A stretch of DNA of 64,000 bases from CAZAQK01 sp046344715 (GTDB lineage: Bacteria > Pseudomonadota > Alphaproteobacteria > Rickettsiales > SXRF01): positions 62,001 to 126,000 of the forward strand of contig JBKDKX010000009.1 of the NCBI GenBank assembly GCA_046344715.1, in the 5' to 3' direction. Below, piece by piece: positions 43,465 through 52,042 of this stretch. The notes beneath the pieces were generated by a model, which saw only the letters and a program-made list of their open reading frames with translations, searched no databases and was not told the DNA's origin. Position 1 is the first letter of the stretch; the number at the start of each line of letters is the position of its first letter. The position numbers and the translations under genes were made by a program.

Positions 43465-44709
43465 ATGAAAATAATTATTCTTGGTTCAGGACTGCTTGGT
43501 GTAACGACCGCGTATGAGCTGGCAAAGCGCGGGTTTGAGGTCACTGTATTGGATAGAAAAGAGGCCAGTGCTGCCGAATGCAGCTATGCCAATGGCGGCC
43601 AGCTTTCCTACAGCACCGCAGAACCATGGGCGACACCAGAAGTTCTCAAAAAACTGCCGAAATGGTTGGTACACCCCGATGCGCCGCTGGTTTTCAGACC
43701 ACGGGCAGATTTGGATATGATTAAATGGGGGTTACGTTTCCTGCGTAATTGCACGGTGGAAAGAGCCAGTATCAATACCGTGAATCTTCTTAGGCTTGGC
43801 CTTTACAGCCGCATGGAAATGCACCGTATTGTTCAAGAAATAGCTATTACTTTTGATTATACTTCCAAGGGGATTTTGCAGCTCTACGGCAGTGATGCTG
43901 ATTTTGAGAGCGCAAAAAAACAAATGGAATTTCAGGCAAAATTTGGCTGCAAACAAACAATACTTACCGCCAATAAATGCATTGAATTAGAGCCCGCCCT
44001 TGCCCATACCTCTCGCCCGATAGCTGGCGGTATCCACGCAGTAATGGATGAAGTGGGTGATGCGCATATATTCTGCAATGCGCTTGCAAATTATGCTGCT
44101 GAAAAACACGGCGTAAAATTTTTATATGGCACCACAATTAAAGCAATAATTACTGAAGAAAACCGTGTGTTTGCAGTGGAGACTAACGCGGGTCAAATGC
44201 AGGCTGATGGTTTTGTGATGGCGATGGGTTCTTACTCCGCTATTTTCATGAAACGTCTTGGCGTTAAGATTCCTGTATATCCGATGAAAGGCTACAGCCT
44301 GACACTGAATGCTGACGAATATACCCCACAATCCAGCATCACGGATAATGCATATAAGGTAGTGTACACACGTATTGGTAGCAAGCTGCGTATCGCAGGC
44401 ACCGCTGAGTTTGCTGGTTATAATGATAAAATAAATGAATCCCGCATCAAGCCAATTCTGCGCGCGGCAAAAAGTATATTGCCAAAAGTAAACTGGAATC
44501 AGCCTGTAGAAAAATGGGCATGTCTGAGGCCATCCACACCAACAGGTTTGCCAGTGCTTGGCCCTACCCCATATGTAAATCTGTTTTTGAACACAGGCCA
44601 CGGCACACTGGGCTGGACACAGGCGGCAGGAAGTGCTTCCATCGTCGCCGATATTATGCAGAATAAAGCACCACAAATTTTAATGAATGGAATGATCCTT
44701 GAGCGATGA
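43465..44709 (+). CDS. dadA: D-amino acid dehydrogenase small-subunit-type FAD oxidoreductase
   Basis: 414-residue FAD protein that oxidatively deaminates D-amino acids (typically D-Ala) at the membrane. The dinucleotide fold IIILGSGLLGVTTAYELAKRG opens the protein, and the family pattern YANGGQLSYSTAEPWATP follows near residue 46; GHGTLGWTQAAGSA lies near the C-terminus. It heads an operon with a PAP2 phosphatase and a hydrolase (overlaps of 11 and 1 bases). With the D-Ala carboxypeptidase upstream in the window, recycling of peptidoglycan D-Ala is a reasonable inference. No clear ribosome-binding site. Confidence 0.92.
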   Translation: MKIIILGSGLLGVTTAYELAKRGFEVTVLDRKEASAAECSYANGGQLSYSTAEPWATPEVLKKLPKWLVHPDAPLVFRPRADLDMIKWGLRFLRNCTVERASINTVNLLRLGLYSRMEMHRIVQEIAITFDYTSKGILQLYGSDADFESAKKQMEFQAKFGCKQTILTANKCIELEPALAHTSRPIAGGIHAVMDEVGDAHIFCNALANYAAEKHGVKFLYGTTIKAIITEENRVFAVETNAGQMQADGFVMAMGSYSAIFMKRLGVKIPVYPMKGYSLTLNADEYTPQSSITDNAYKVVYTRIGSKLRIAGTAEFAGYNDKINESRIKPILRAAKSILPKVNWNQPVEKWACLRPSTPTGLPVLGPTPYVNLFLNTGHGTLGWTQAAGSASIVADIMQNKAPQILMNGMILER

Positions 44710-45388
44710 TAAAAGAGATTTGAATCAGGTGTATGGTGAGTTTGGCTCCGTAGGTTCATTGAAAGAAAATTTTTATGATTGGCACGGTGCGAATGAATGG
44801 ATATTCAAACAAATAAACAGCATTCGTGGCGATCTGTATGACCATACCATGCAGATTATTTCCGATTTAGGAAAACATGAAAATTTCAAATATTATCTTA
44901 TACTCGCAGTCATATATGCCATCGCCAGCACAGCATTAAAAAAGTTAAAAGGAAATGGCGGTGTAAAACAACACCTATGCAAGTGGTTGGGCGTATTATT
45001 GGTTCTTCCTGCTGCCTATGCTGCCTCAGGGCTTACTACCAAATACCTCAAAAATGAGTTTGCTTACGAACGACCGTACCAAAAATATGACAGCAAAGAC
45101 GTGTTTTGGCTTGAGCCTCAAGAATCAAAGAAAGCCAATGAAAGCTTTCCAAGCGGCCATGCTACATTCATTATGATGTTACTCGTTGCACTCTGGCCGG
45201 TGCTATCTGAGAATATGCGCTGGTTTGGTATGCTTACAGCGCTGGGGGTGGGCTGGTCGCGTATGGCGCTTGGAGTGCATTTTCCTGCTGATGTTGTTGC
45301 TGGGTTTATGGTCGGCGCGGTGGCAACATGGTTAGTACGAAAAGTGATTTATGGCGTGATCGCCAAGTTGTTTAAGATTCATTGCTGA
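44699..45388 (+). CDS. PAP2-family membrane phosphatase
   Basis: 229 residues with about five membrane segments. The three acid phosphatase motifs are present: KNEFAYERPYQK (KxxxxxxRP), SFPSGHATF (PSGH) and SRMALGVHFPADVVAG (SRxxxxxHxxxD). Members dephosphorylate lipid phosphates such as undecaprenyl pyrophosphate or phosphatidylglycerol phosphate in the periplasmic leaflet. The start is TTG at 44699 within dadA. The substrate cannot be read from sequence. Confidence 0.88.
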   Translation: MSDDKRDLNQVYGEFGSVGSLKENFYDWHGANEWIFKQINSIRGDLYDHTMQIISDLGKHENFKYYLILAVIYAIASTALKKLKGNGGVKQHLCKWLGVLLVLPAAYAASGLTTKYLKNEFAYERPYQKYDSKDVFWLEPQESKKANESFPSGHATFIMMLLVALWPVLSENMRWFGMLTALGVGWSRMALGVHFPADVVAGFMVGAVATWLVRKVIYGVIAKLFKIHC

Positions 45389-46263
45389 TGTCAGGTCAAA
45401 TACATAGCATTGCTATACCTTCAAGGCCAGAAACCTTAAAGCCAGCAACGCTGCAAAGCCACATATTATCATATCTTAAATGGGGTAATGGGCCTGAGGT
45501 GGTATTGTGCGTGCATGGGCTGACTCGGCTTGCGCGCGACTTTGATTTTCTGGCAAAATCATTATCAGAGAAATATACCGTTCTCTGCCCTGATATGCCC
45601 GGACGTGGCGGCAGCGAGTGGTTGCGTGAGGCAAACGATTACAATTATGCCACCTATATTGCCGATATTTTTACCCTGCTCGATAGTTTGAGCATCAAAA
45701 CAGTGCATTGGATAGGCACTTCCATGGGCGGTATCATTGCGATGATGGCTGCTGGTATGCGCCCTACCCTGATTAAATCACTAGTACTGAATGATGTGGG
45801 GTGCTTGATTCCTGCGGCAAGCCTTGAGCGTATATTGAGTTATGCTGGTGTAAAAATGCACTTTACGAACCGGCAGGAAGCCGAGGCGCATTTACGTTTG
45901 ATATGCAAACCGTTTGGCATCGGTGAAGAATCCCATTGGCAACATCTGTTTGCCTACACGATTCGCTCATTGCCTGATGGCACATGCACACTGCATTATG
46001 ACCCTAATATTATCACGCCGCTGAAAACCGTTGAGGTTAAAGATGTGAATCTTTGGGTATTCTGGGAGGCATTGAAGACAATTCCGTTGTTGCTGATTCG
46101 TGGAGCACAATCTGATTTATTATTGGCGGAAACCGCCCAGCAAATGAAATCACTGCACCCGAACCTTACATTGCATGAAATACAAAACTCAGGTCATGCG
46201 CCAGCGCTGATGAGTGAAAGTGAGATTAATTTGATTACAGGCTGGTTGAATAACAGATATTAG
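45388..46263 (+). CDS. Alpha/beta-fold hydrolase
   Basis: 291 residues with the canonical fold: oxyanion region CVHGLTRLARDFD near residue 40, nucleophile elbow IGTSMGGIIAM (Ser near 112), and the catalytic His in NSGHAPALMSE near 270. The ATG at 45388 overlaps the PAP2 stop (TGATG). Close in pattern to carboxylesterases and C-C hydrolases; substrate unknown. Third gene of the dadA-PAP2-hydrolase unit, convergent with the next gene, overlapping it by four bases. Confidence 0.85.
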   Translation: MSGQIHSIAIPSRPETLKPATLQSHILSYLKWGNGPEVVLCVHGLTRLARDFDFLAKSLSEKYTVLCPDMPGRGGSEWLREANDYNYATYIADIFTLLDSLSIKTVHWIGTSMGGIIAMMAAGMRPTLIKSLVLNDVGCLIPAASLERILSYAGVKMHFTNRQEAEAHLRLICKPFGIGEESHWQHLFAYTIRSLPDGTCTLHYDPNIITPLKTVEVKDVNLWVFWEALKTIPLLLIRGAQSDLLLAETAQQMKSLHPNLTLHEIQNSGHAPALMSESEINLITGWLNNRY

Positions 46264-46469
46264 CTGTTAACACATACCTGTTGTGAGGCATCGTTGAACA
46301 TCAAGCCGCCCATAAGTGCCAGCCCCAGAGCAAAAAGGAAGGTAGAATTCGTGCGTTCTGGCGTGCCATACATGAAATTAACTATAGCAAAAAAGGCATT
46401 CTTTGCTGATACAAGTGCCAGAGAAAAAGGCTGATTATGTTTGATGGCAATGGCTTTGGTGTGCTGCAT
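46260..46469 (-). CDS. Unknown small membrane protein
   Basis: 69 residues with one hydrophobic segment near the C-terminus (STFLFALGLALMGGLMF, about 43-59) and a Cys in the last six residues. The ATG at 46469 is chosen since AGGGGA lies six bases before it; an upstream ATG at 46484 lacks a site. It is followed tail-to-tail by the hydrolase gene. Not recognised. Confidence 0.5.
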   Translation of the reverse strand: MQHTKAIAIKHNQPFSLALVSAKNAFFAIVNFMYGTPERTNSTFLFALGLALMGGLMFNDASQQVCVNS

Positions 46470-46519
46470 AAATTTCCCCTGCATTGTCTTACCATTGTAG
46501 CATATTTGCAGGTTTTGTG

Positions 46520-46557
46520 AATAAAAAACGCACAGAACCGTTAGATTCTGTGCGTTT
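46520..46557 (-). terminator. Rho-independent terminator of rpsU
   Basis: A perfect 12-bp stem AAACGCACAGAA/TTCTGTGCGTTT with an 8-base loop, followed on the minus strand by a run of six T. It lies 22 bases after the rpsU stop. On the plus strand there is no T-run, so it acts mainly for rpsU. Confidence 0.9.
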
Positions 46558-46578
46558 CAAATGCTTTAGCTAAAAAAA

Positions 46579-46782
46579 TCAGTCGTTACGATCTGAATTT
46601 TTGCGAGCCAGTTTACGGGCGCGACGCTTTGCTTCAGCCGCTTTGCGAACACGCGCTTCAGCTGGCTTTTCATAATGACGGCGCATTTTCATCTCACGGA
46701 ACAGCCCTTCACGCTGCATCTTCTTTTTAAGTGCGCGCAGAGCCTGGTCGACGTTGTTATCACGTACAATTACTTCTACCAA
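46579..46782 (-). CDS. rpsU: 30S ribosomal protein S21
   Basis: 67 residues: VEVIVRDNNVDQALRALKKK then the basic RRHYEKPAEARVRKAAEAKR tail, typical of S21. The start is a TTG at 46782 placing Leu/Met directly before VEVIV; AGGGGG lies about ten bases upstream. Starts further upstream would add 25 residues foreign to the family. Ends in a strong terminator. Confidence 0.95.
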   Translation of the reverse strand: MVEVIVRDNNVDQALRALKKKMQREGLFREMKMRRHYEKPAEARVRKAAEAKRRARKLARKNSDRND

Positions 46783-46877
46783 AAAAATATACCCCCTTTG
46801 CGGAGTGTTATCTGTTGAAAGGACAAGCATTTTAACAGCCATATTAATGGCTGTCAAAACAATAAATTAGCTATTTC

Positions 46878-49169
46878 TCAGAATGTTAAAGATATATCAC
46901 GTACCTTATGGCAAATGGTATCGTGGCAGGGCTGGCAGCGCAGACGTACAGTATAGCGCGGTTTTTCAGACATATTTCCAACGAATTTCACACGCATGAG
47001 AATGGTGATGGTATCCTCAAACAGCCGCATCACACCGCGCACCAGAGGTTTTGGATAGTTCACGTCAACAAGCTCAATATCCTGTGATTGGATATCTATC
47101 TGGGTAGCAATAAGGCCTGGTTCACTCAGCTCATTAGCATTGATATGCCAACCCTCCTTAATGAGGATGGTGGAGGTCAACTCATACACTTCATTCTGTT
47201 GGAGTTCATCGGGCAATGGCGAAACCTTAAGAAAAATGACGTCATCAGCGGCGGGAACCTGTTCGGGTGGCGTAACACTTGGTGTGTAAGGCTTAAATGC
47301 AGGATCATTCTCCCCTTTGCCTCGATTGACCAAGCTGTCGAATCTAAGTGTGCCGGAAAGCATGGTGGCATATTCCAGCATATTGCGATCATTCCCTTTT
47401 AGGAAGTGCTGCGACAATGCTTCTGCTTGTATTTTATAGGCTTCTTTTTTGGTAATGGCGTAAAGCTGCGTGAGATTATGTAGCATCATGGCATTGGTAT
47501 TCGGCAGAGTGGAATCGTCGCCGCTTTTGATACGCAACGGAAGTCTTTCACCTTTTTGGGCAAAATAATAGCCATCCGTAACGTTATCCCCAAATAATTC
47601 CTGTGCACGCTCAATAAGGCTTTCTGCTGATTCTAAAATCTTATTATCCTTGGTTGCGTGATACAATGCCAGCAGGCCATCAACGAAATAGGCATAATCT
47701 TCTAAAGTGCCGGCAATATTGGATTTAGGCCCTACAATTCGCTTTAGTCTGCCATTATTATCAAAGCCATGATCCAGTATATATTGTGCGGCTGATTGTG
47801 CTATATCCGTGTAGCGTGGTGCATTAAATGCAATCGCCGCTCTTGCATATGCACCAATCATTAATCCATTCCATGAAGTGATAATTTTATCATCAACATT
47901 GGGTGCGGCGCGCGTATTCCTTACTGCCAGAATTTTATTCATTATCTGCGCGGAAAGAGCAGCAACTTCTGCATATGGCCTGCCAAATTCACGGGCGGCA
48001 ATGTGTAGAGGTTTGCGCGCTACGATAACTTTCCCATTGGTTGATTTATGCCCGCCAAATACGGGAATATCTGCCAGTGCATAGAAGGTAACAAAGAATT
48101 GTGTTTCTTCCGGAGTCAGAATTTGTTGCAATTCTTCTGCCGACCATGCGTAATATGCTCCTTCTACTCCATCTGTTTCTGCATCAATAGCTGCATAAAA
48201 TGCACTATGTCCGCTTCTAAACTGAGCAATAGAAAAATCCAAAATACTCTTGGCAATATCCATAAAATAGCTGCTGTCTATCAGAAGTGCAGCTCTGGTA
48301 TAAATATTTGCAAGCAATGCCTGATTATAAAGCATCTTCTCGAAATGCGGCACATACCATTCTTTATCCACCGAATAACGATGGAAACCGCAGCCCACAT
48401 GGTCATATATACCGCCGGCTGCCATCCTCGCTAACGATCGGGTTACGATAGCCAGTGCTTCCGTGGAGTGGCTGTATTCATAATAATCCAGCAGAAAATT
48501 TAAATAACATTCATTAGGAAATTTGGGTGCCTGAAAAAAGCCGCCACTTCTTGCATCATGCTGCTCTTGTAATGTTGCAAACAGGGAGTGTACAAGGCTG
48601 TTTAGGTCTAATACATTGTTACTTTCAGTGCGTTCATGCACAAGAAATGGACGCATCACATCAATAATTTCATCCGCTTTGCTGCGAACGGATTGTTCCT
48701 GCGTAGCCCATGTATAATTAATCCATTCAAGCACTCTGGGGAATGCGGGTTTATTCAGAGATTCATCTGCAGCGTATGTTCCACCTGCATAAAAAGGCTT
48801 CAAATCAGGAGTAAGAAAGATATTATTTGGCCAGCCACCTTCATGTGTCATAAGCTGGCGAGCCACCATATAAAACTCATCAATCTCAGGATATTCTTCT
48901 CTATCCACTTTGATGTTGATAAAAAATTTATTCATTTGCGATGCAATCGAGAGATTTTCAAAAACATCTCTTTCCATCACATGGCACCAGTAACAGGTGG
49001 AATATCCTATGGATAACAGAATAGGCTTATTTTCTATAAATGCGCGGTCAATGGCTTCTTTGCTCCACGGATACCAAAACACAGGATTATGTGCATGCTG
49101 CCGCAAATATGGGCTGTTGGAATTAACCAGTGGGTTATTAAATTGAGGGTTTTTTTCAAAAGGTTTAAT
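46878..49169 (-). CDS. DUF255 thioredoxin-domain protein fused to a DsbD-N-like domain, probable AUU start
   Basis: 763 residues if translated from ATT at 49169. The N-terminal NPLVNSNSPYLRQHAHNPV is conserved in the YyaL/DUF255 family (known pattern N-x-L-x(4)-SPYL-x-QHA-x-NPV) but most of it precedes the first conventional start (TTG 49106), which gives 742 residues; AAGGAG sits seven bases before the ATT. Then come a thioredoxin-like domain with STCYWCHVME near 60, a six-hairpin-like alpha barrel, and a C-terminal domain near 650-763 with EGWHINANE and CQPCHDTIC resembling the DsbD N-terminal domain. A redox role is inferred; the family function is poorly defined. The NUDIX gene stop overlaps its Shine-Dalgarno sequence. 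Confidence 0.85.
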   Translation of the reverse strand: MKPFEKNPQFNNPLVNSNSPYLRQHAHNPVFWYPWSKEAIDRAFIENKPILLSIGYSTCYWCHVMERDVFENLSIASQMNKFFINIKVDREEYPEIDEFYMVARQLMTHEGGWPNNIFLTPDLKPFYAGGTYAADESLNKPAFPRVLEWINYTWATQEQSVRSKADEIIDVMRPFLVHERTESNNVLDLNSLVHSLFATLQEQHDARSGGFFQAPKFPNECYLNFLLDYYEYSHSTEALAIVTRSLARMAAGGIYDHVGCGFHRYSVDKEWYVPHFEKMLYNQALLANIYTRAALLIDSSYFMDIAKSILDFSIAQFRSGHSAFYAAIDAETDGVEGAYYAWSAEELQQILTPEETQFFVTFYALADIPVFGGHKSTNGKVIVARKPLHIAAREFGRPYAEVAALSAQIMNKILAVRNTRAAPNVDDKIITSWNGLMIGAYARAAIAFNAPRYTDIAQSAAQYILDHGFDNNGRLKRIVGPKSNIAGTLEDYAYFVDGLLALYHATKDNKILESAESLIERAQELFGDNVTDGYYFAQKGERLPLRIKSGDDSTLPNTNAMMLHNLTQLYAITKKEAYKIQAEALSQHFLKGNDRNMLEYATMLSGTLRFDSLVNRGKGENDPAFKPYTPSVTPPEQVPAADDVIFLKVSPLPDELQQNEVYELTSTILIKEGWHINANELSEPGLIATQIDIQSQDIELVDVNYPKPLVRGVMRLFEDTITILMRVKFVGNMSEKPRYTVRLRCQPCHDTICHKVRDISLTF

Positions 49170-49173
49170 GGGA

Positions 49174-49773
49174 TTACTCCTTAAAATTATTTATAAGCCT
49201 GTTCTCTATCTCTTGAAGTATCGACACATGATCTTTCCTGCCGATGGCCTGAAAATCAGCGCAATTAACCCATTTGCGTTCCTGAGTTGAAGGCGTGGTT
49301 TCTGCATCGGATAAAAAATTATCATGGTGGTGAATTTCCGCCGCAAAGAGCCACATATATTTGGTTTTTCCGGTGGTAGCGGATGAGAAATTAAACGCCC
49401 CCATATCCAGCATATACTTTATATTATCCAGTTTCAGACCTAGCTCTTCAATGCCTTCACGCAGAGCAGTGGCTGCCAGAGTTTCTTTTATATCGGCGTG
49501 CTGCCCTGCACCGTCACGAATATCTTGCCATGTGCCATCAGGTAGCTGGTATTGCCGCGTACCCTTGCATATCTGAAACGGCGGCTCACTCAAATCCGGC
49601 GAGATAGAAACCGGTTTCATCATGAAATACTTAAACCCGCCAGAACGCACAAACGGCACTACGCCTGCCTTGTTATAATGCGAGATAGTATGTGAATGCA
49701 CATCTTCCCACAGGCGGGTGATGCTCTGCTGTTGCAAGAAGGCTTCTATTACGGCATGTTGGGTGTCACTCAT
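49174..49773 (-). CDS. NUDIX hydrolase-like protein
   Basis: 199 residues with a NUDIX box near 95-120: GAGQHADIKETLAATALREG then IEELGL, keeping REx2EExG with G-to-Q and spacing changes at the front of the box. Such proteins cleave nucleoside diphosphate-linked compounds; the relaxed box means the substrate is uncertain. The ATG at 49773 is the first giving a plausible fold; longer frames run over the divergent hisN start. Its end carries the ribosome-binding site of the next gene, so the two are coupled. Confidence 0.8.
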   Translation of the reverse strand: MSDTQHAVIEAFLQQQSITRLWEDVHSHTISHYNKAGVVPFVRSGGFKYFMMKPVSISPDLSEPPFQICKGTRQYQLPDGTWQDIRDGAGQHADIKETLAATALREGIEELGLKLDNIKYMLDMGAFNFSSATTGKTKYMWLFAAEIHHHDNFLSDAETTPSTQERKWVNCADFQAIGRKDHVSILQEIENRLINNFKE

Positions 49774-49794
49774 AACCATAGTTTTACAGGTATT

Positions 49795-50574
49795 ATGTTT
49801 TTTGACAACCGTGAGCTTGCATTGGCTCATCACATGGCTGATATTTCTGGTGAAATCCTTCGACGTTACTGGCGCACGCCTGTTTCTGTTGACCAAAAAG
49901 CTGATTTTAGCCCTGTTACCCATGCCGACCGCGAGGCCGAAGAAGCCATGCGCTCTGTGCTTGCTGCCAACTTTCCAGATCATGGGATTTTTGGCGAAGA
50001 ACATGGCCGCACCAACGAGAATGCAACGAAACAATGGGTGATAGACCCTATTGATGGCACACGATCATTTATTGCCGGATATCCGATATTCACTACGCTC
50101 ATTGCACTGATGCAGCAGGATAAGCCGTTGTTTGGCATTATAGACCAACCAATAAATAATGAACGCTGGCAGGGCTTAGCAGGTGAGCAAACAACCTGCA
50201 ATGGCAAGCCAGTACTTGTGCGTGATATGCGCGAGTTGGCTAATGCAAACCTGGCCACTACGTCTATGTTACATTTTACCCCAAAAGAAACTGAAGTCTT
50301 CAAAGCGCTGCGTACCTCATGCGCAAATTTCCAGCAGGGTGGTGATGCCTACGCCTATGCAATGCTGGCAAGCGGCAATCTGGATATAGTGATTGATGCA
50401 CATATGAAACCGTATGATTATTGCGCGCTTATCCCCGTAATTGAAGGCGCCGGCGGCATAATCACCGATTGGTCAGGCAAGCCCCTTTCCACCCAATCAA
50501 ACGGCTCCGTGCTCGCCGCAGGAACGAAAGAGCTGCATGAGGCGGTGCTGAGTATTCTCAACATGTCATCCTGA
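49795..50574 (+). CDS. hisN: Inositol monophosphatase-family protein, probable histidinol-phosphatase HisN
   Basis: 259 residues. Metal-binding motifs: FGEEHG near 68, WVIDPIDGTRSF near 82 and the C-terminal AHMKPYDYCALIPVIEGAGG. The run GYPIFTTLIALMQ and IIDQPI match the HisN subgroup that dephosphorylates histidinol phosphate in Alphaproteobacteria and Actinobacteria. The ATG at 49795 is divergent from the NUDIX gene (21-base gap). Its last codons and stop (ATG TCA TCC TGA) are formed by a GTCATCCTGAGC repeat. Substrate choice between histidinol phosphate and inositol phosphate rests on subgroup resemblance. Confidence 0.85.
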   Translation: MFFDNRELALAHHMADISGEILRRYWRTPVSVDQKADFSPVTHADREAEEAMRSVLAANFPDHGIFGEEHGRTNENATKQWVIDPIDGTRSFIAGYPIFTTLIALMQQDKPLFGIIDQPINNERWQGLAGEQTTCNGKPVLVRDMRELANANLATTSMLHFTPKETEVFKALRTSCANFQQGGDAYAYAMLASGNLDIVIDAHMKPYDYCALIPVIEGAGGIITDWSGKPLSTQSNGSVLAAGTKELHEAVLSILNMSS

Positions 50575-50620
50575 GCATAGCGAAGGATCCTAAGATTCTT
50601 CGGCTTTGCCTCAGAATGAC
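50565..50620. repeat. Palindromic repeat, GTCATCCTGAG class, overlapping the hisN end
   Basis: Begins GTCATCCTGAGC, contains GAAGGATCC and AGATTCTTCG, and ends CTCAGAATGAC; the ends are inverted. A second copy is at 60192-60258. The left end encodes the hisN stop. Confidence 0.85.
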
Positions 50621-50698
50621 AAATTTTCCCCCTTCCCGACCATCACACTCGCTGCAATCCTTAAATGATATCGTTGTAATCAATTTTAAGGAGCAGTC

Positions 50699-51055
50699 AT
50701 GCCAAGCAGTATCAATTTTGAACCACAAGTTTCTTATAACCTCACCGCAACCATAGCTAATGGCCAGACCACCAGCGCAGAAATAGATCTGGCAGGTACA
50801 ACCCTTTGTGGTCTTATTATTCCCGCTGTCATCACCGGCACAGCCTTGTCACTTCAAATGTCAGACACCAGCGGCGGCACATTCGTTGCCGTGCAGGATG
50901 GCAATGGAAATGACCTAAGCATTGCCGTTACGGCCAACAAATTCATCCCCATCAATAACCTTGCGGTTACAGCGGGTGTGCGCTTCATCAAAATAATCAG
51001 CAATGCATCAGAAGCAGCCCAGCGCAGCATCAAGCTGGTTACGCGGGCAGTGTAA
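50699..51055 (+). CDS. Phage structural-like protein
   Basis: 118-residue beta-rich protein with no signal peptide. The pattern TIANGQTTSAEIDLAGTTLC, LQMSDTSGGTF and a C-terminal RFIKIISNASEAAQRSIKLV resembles small virion proteins encoded near tail genes in phages of Alphaproteobacteria. AAGGAG precedes the ATG by six bases. First of four co-directional genes (50699-52812) without any capsid, portal or terminase gene nearby. Resemblance judged by eye. Confidence 0.6.
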   Translation: MPSSINFEPQVSYNLTATIANGQTTSAEIDLAGTTLCGLIIPAVITGTALSLQMSDTSGGTFVAVQDGNGNDLSIAVTANKFIPINNLAVTAGVRFIKIISNASEAAQRSIKLVTRAV

Positions 51056-51056
51056 C

Positions 51057-51167
51057 ATGAGCAGGCTTTTATTATTGCTATTCCTGGGCATCCCCTCCAA
51101 CGCCATCACGCTGGAAGATGGTGACGCGCTCAGCGCAGAAAACAGCGAAATCATCACCTACGAATAA
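51057..51167 (+). CDS. 36-residue secreted mini-protein of the phage-like cassette
   Basis: Starts one base after the preceding stop and encodes a hydrophobic leader (MSRLLLLLFLGIPSNA) followed by an acidic tail ITLEDGDALSAENSEIITYE. Such LEDG repeats occur in tiny genes next to tail genes of alphaproteobacterial phages. The next gene follows after 11 bases, with AGGAA between. Position and coupling support it; length is marginal. Confidence 0.45.
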   Translation: MSRLLLLLFLGIPSNAITLEDGDALSAENSEIITYE

Positions 51168-51178
51168 AGGAATTTCTT

Positions 51179-52042
51179 ATGGCAAAAAAAATCAGCCAGC
51201 TTACCGCTGCAACCAGTCTTACTGGCGCAGAACTTATCCCCGTGGTGCAAAGCGGCACCACAAAATCCGCCACCATGCAGCAGATTGCTGGTGCAAACAG
51301 CAATTACTTCTTCCACGGTTTTGCAGGCGCGCAACTAACAGGCGACCCCAAATTTTATGATATTTCTGGCGCGGGCAATGATGCCTCGTTTGGCGCAAAT
51401 TTATCAAACACAAACGCATGGGCAAATGCAGGATATGTCTCTACTATTAATCCTGTTGGTGGTTCTACAGATAGTGTTATTCGTATGCCAGCCCTTAACC
51501 TTGATTATAACGGTGGTGAAAAACTTATCATATGGTGGTTGGGCAAAGCCACACCGGAAGGCTCTGCCGTATCATTGCTTGGTGATGGATTTAATACCAC
51601 TTACCCTGGTGTTCGCATTCGCTGCAATACAACAGGCACACTACAAATTATCGCGCATGATGCTGTCAATAGCAGCTTTTCCAGTACACCAAGCGAAGTG
51701 CCATTTGATGGAAACTTACACAGCTTTGCCGCAGTTCTGGATGGTCAGGCCAAGAAATTCGGTATCTGGGTAGACGAGGTTTATGCCGCAAGCTTAGGTG
51801 GAGCATATGCCACATTTGATTCCGGCAATGCCCGCGATACCCGCACTACTAATACATTTAACATCGGCACATCAGTGCCAGCAGTGGCAGCCAGCACAGA
51901 AGGCATTGTCTGCCAGACGCGGGCGTTTGTGATGTTAAAACTGTCTGCATCTAAACCTATGCCAACTATAGCCACGCTTACACCTGTGTTTCAGGCACTG
52001 CGCCGCAATCCATCCAAACGTATTCTTGCATCAGTATTCTAA
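51179..52042 (+). CDS. Tail-fibre-like protein with lectin/LamG-like fold
   Basis: 287 residues. The N-terminus KISQLTAATSLTGAELIPV then VQSGTTKSATMQQI is a recurrent start of phage tail-fibre and tail-tip proteins. The remainder (about 60-270) is beta-rich with KLIIWWLGKATPEG and FDGNLHSFAAVLDGQAKKFG, the look of a concanavalin A/LamG-like carbohydrate-binding jelly roll. AGGAA precedes the ATG. Overlaps the next gene by one base. Probably binds a surface glycan; no signal peptide, so export would need a virion-like or other route. Confidence 0.65.
   Translation: MAKKISQLTAATSLTGAELIPVVQSGTTKSATMQQIAGANSNYFFHGFAGAQLTGDPKFYDISGAGNDASFGANLSNTNAWANAGYVSTINPVGGSTDSVIRMPALNLDYNGGEKLIIWWLGKATPEGSAVSLLGDGFNTTYPGVRIRCNTTGTLQIIAHDAVNSSFSSTPSEVPFDGNLHSFAAVLDGQAKKFGIWVDEVYAASLGGAYATFDSGNARDTRTTNTFNIGTSVPAVAASTEGIVCQTRAFVMLKLSASKPMPTIATLTPVFQALRRNPSKRILASVF

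Noticed and set aside
44122..44676. 184-codon frame opposite dadA
   Set aside because: Antisense of dadA; Cys/His-rich composition typical of reverse-frame shadows.
49774..50034. N-terminal extension of the NUDIX gene over hisN
   Set aside because: The extra 87 residues overlap the hisN coding start antisense and are not NUDIX-like.
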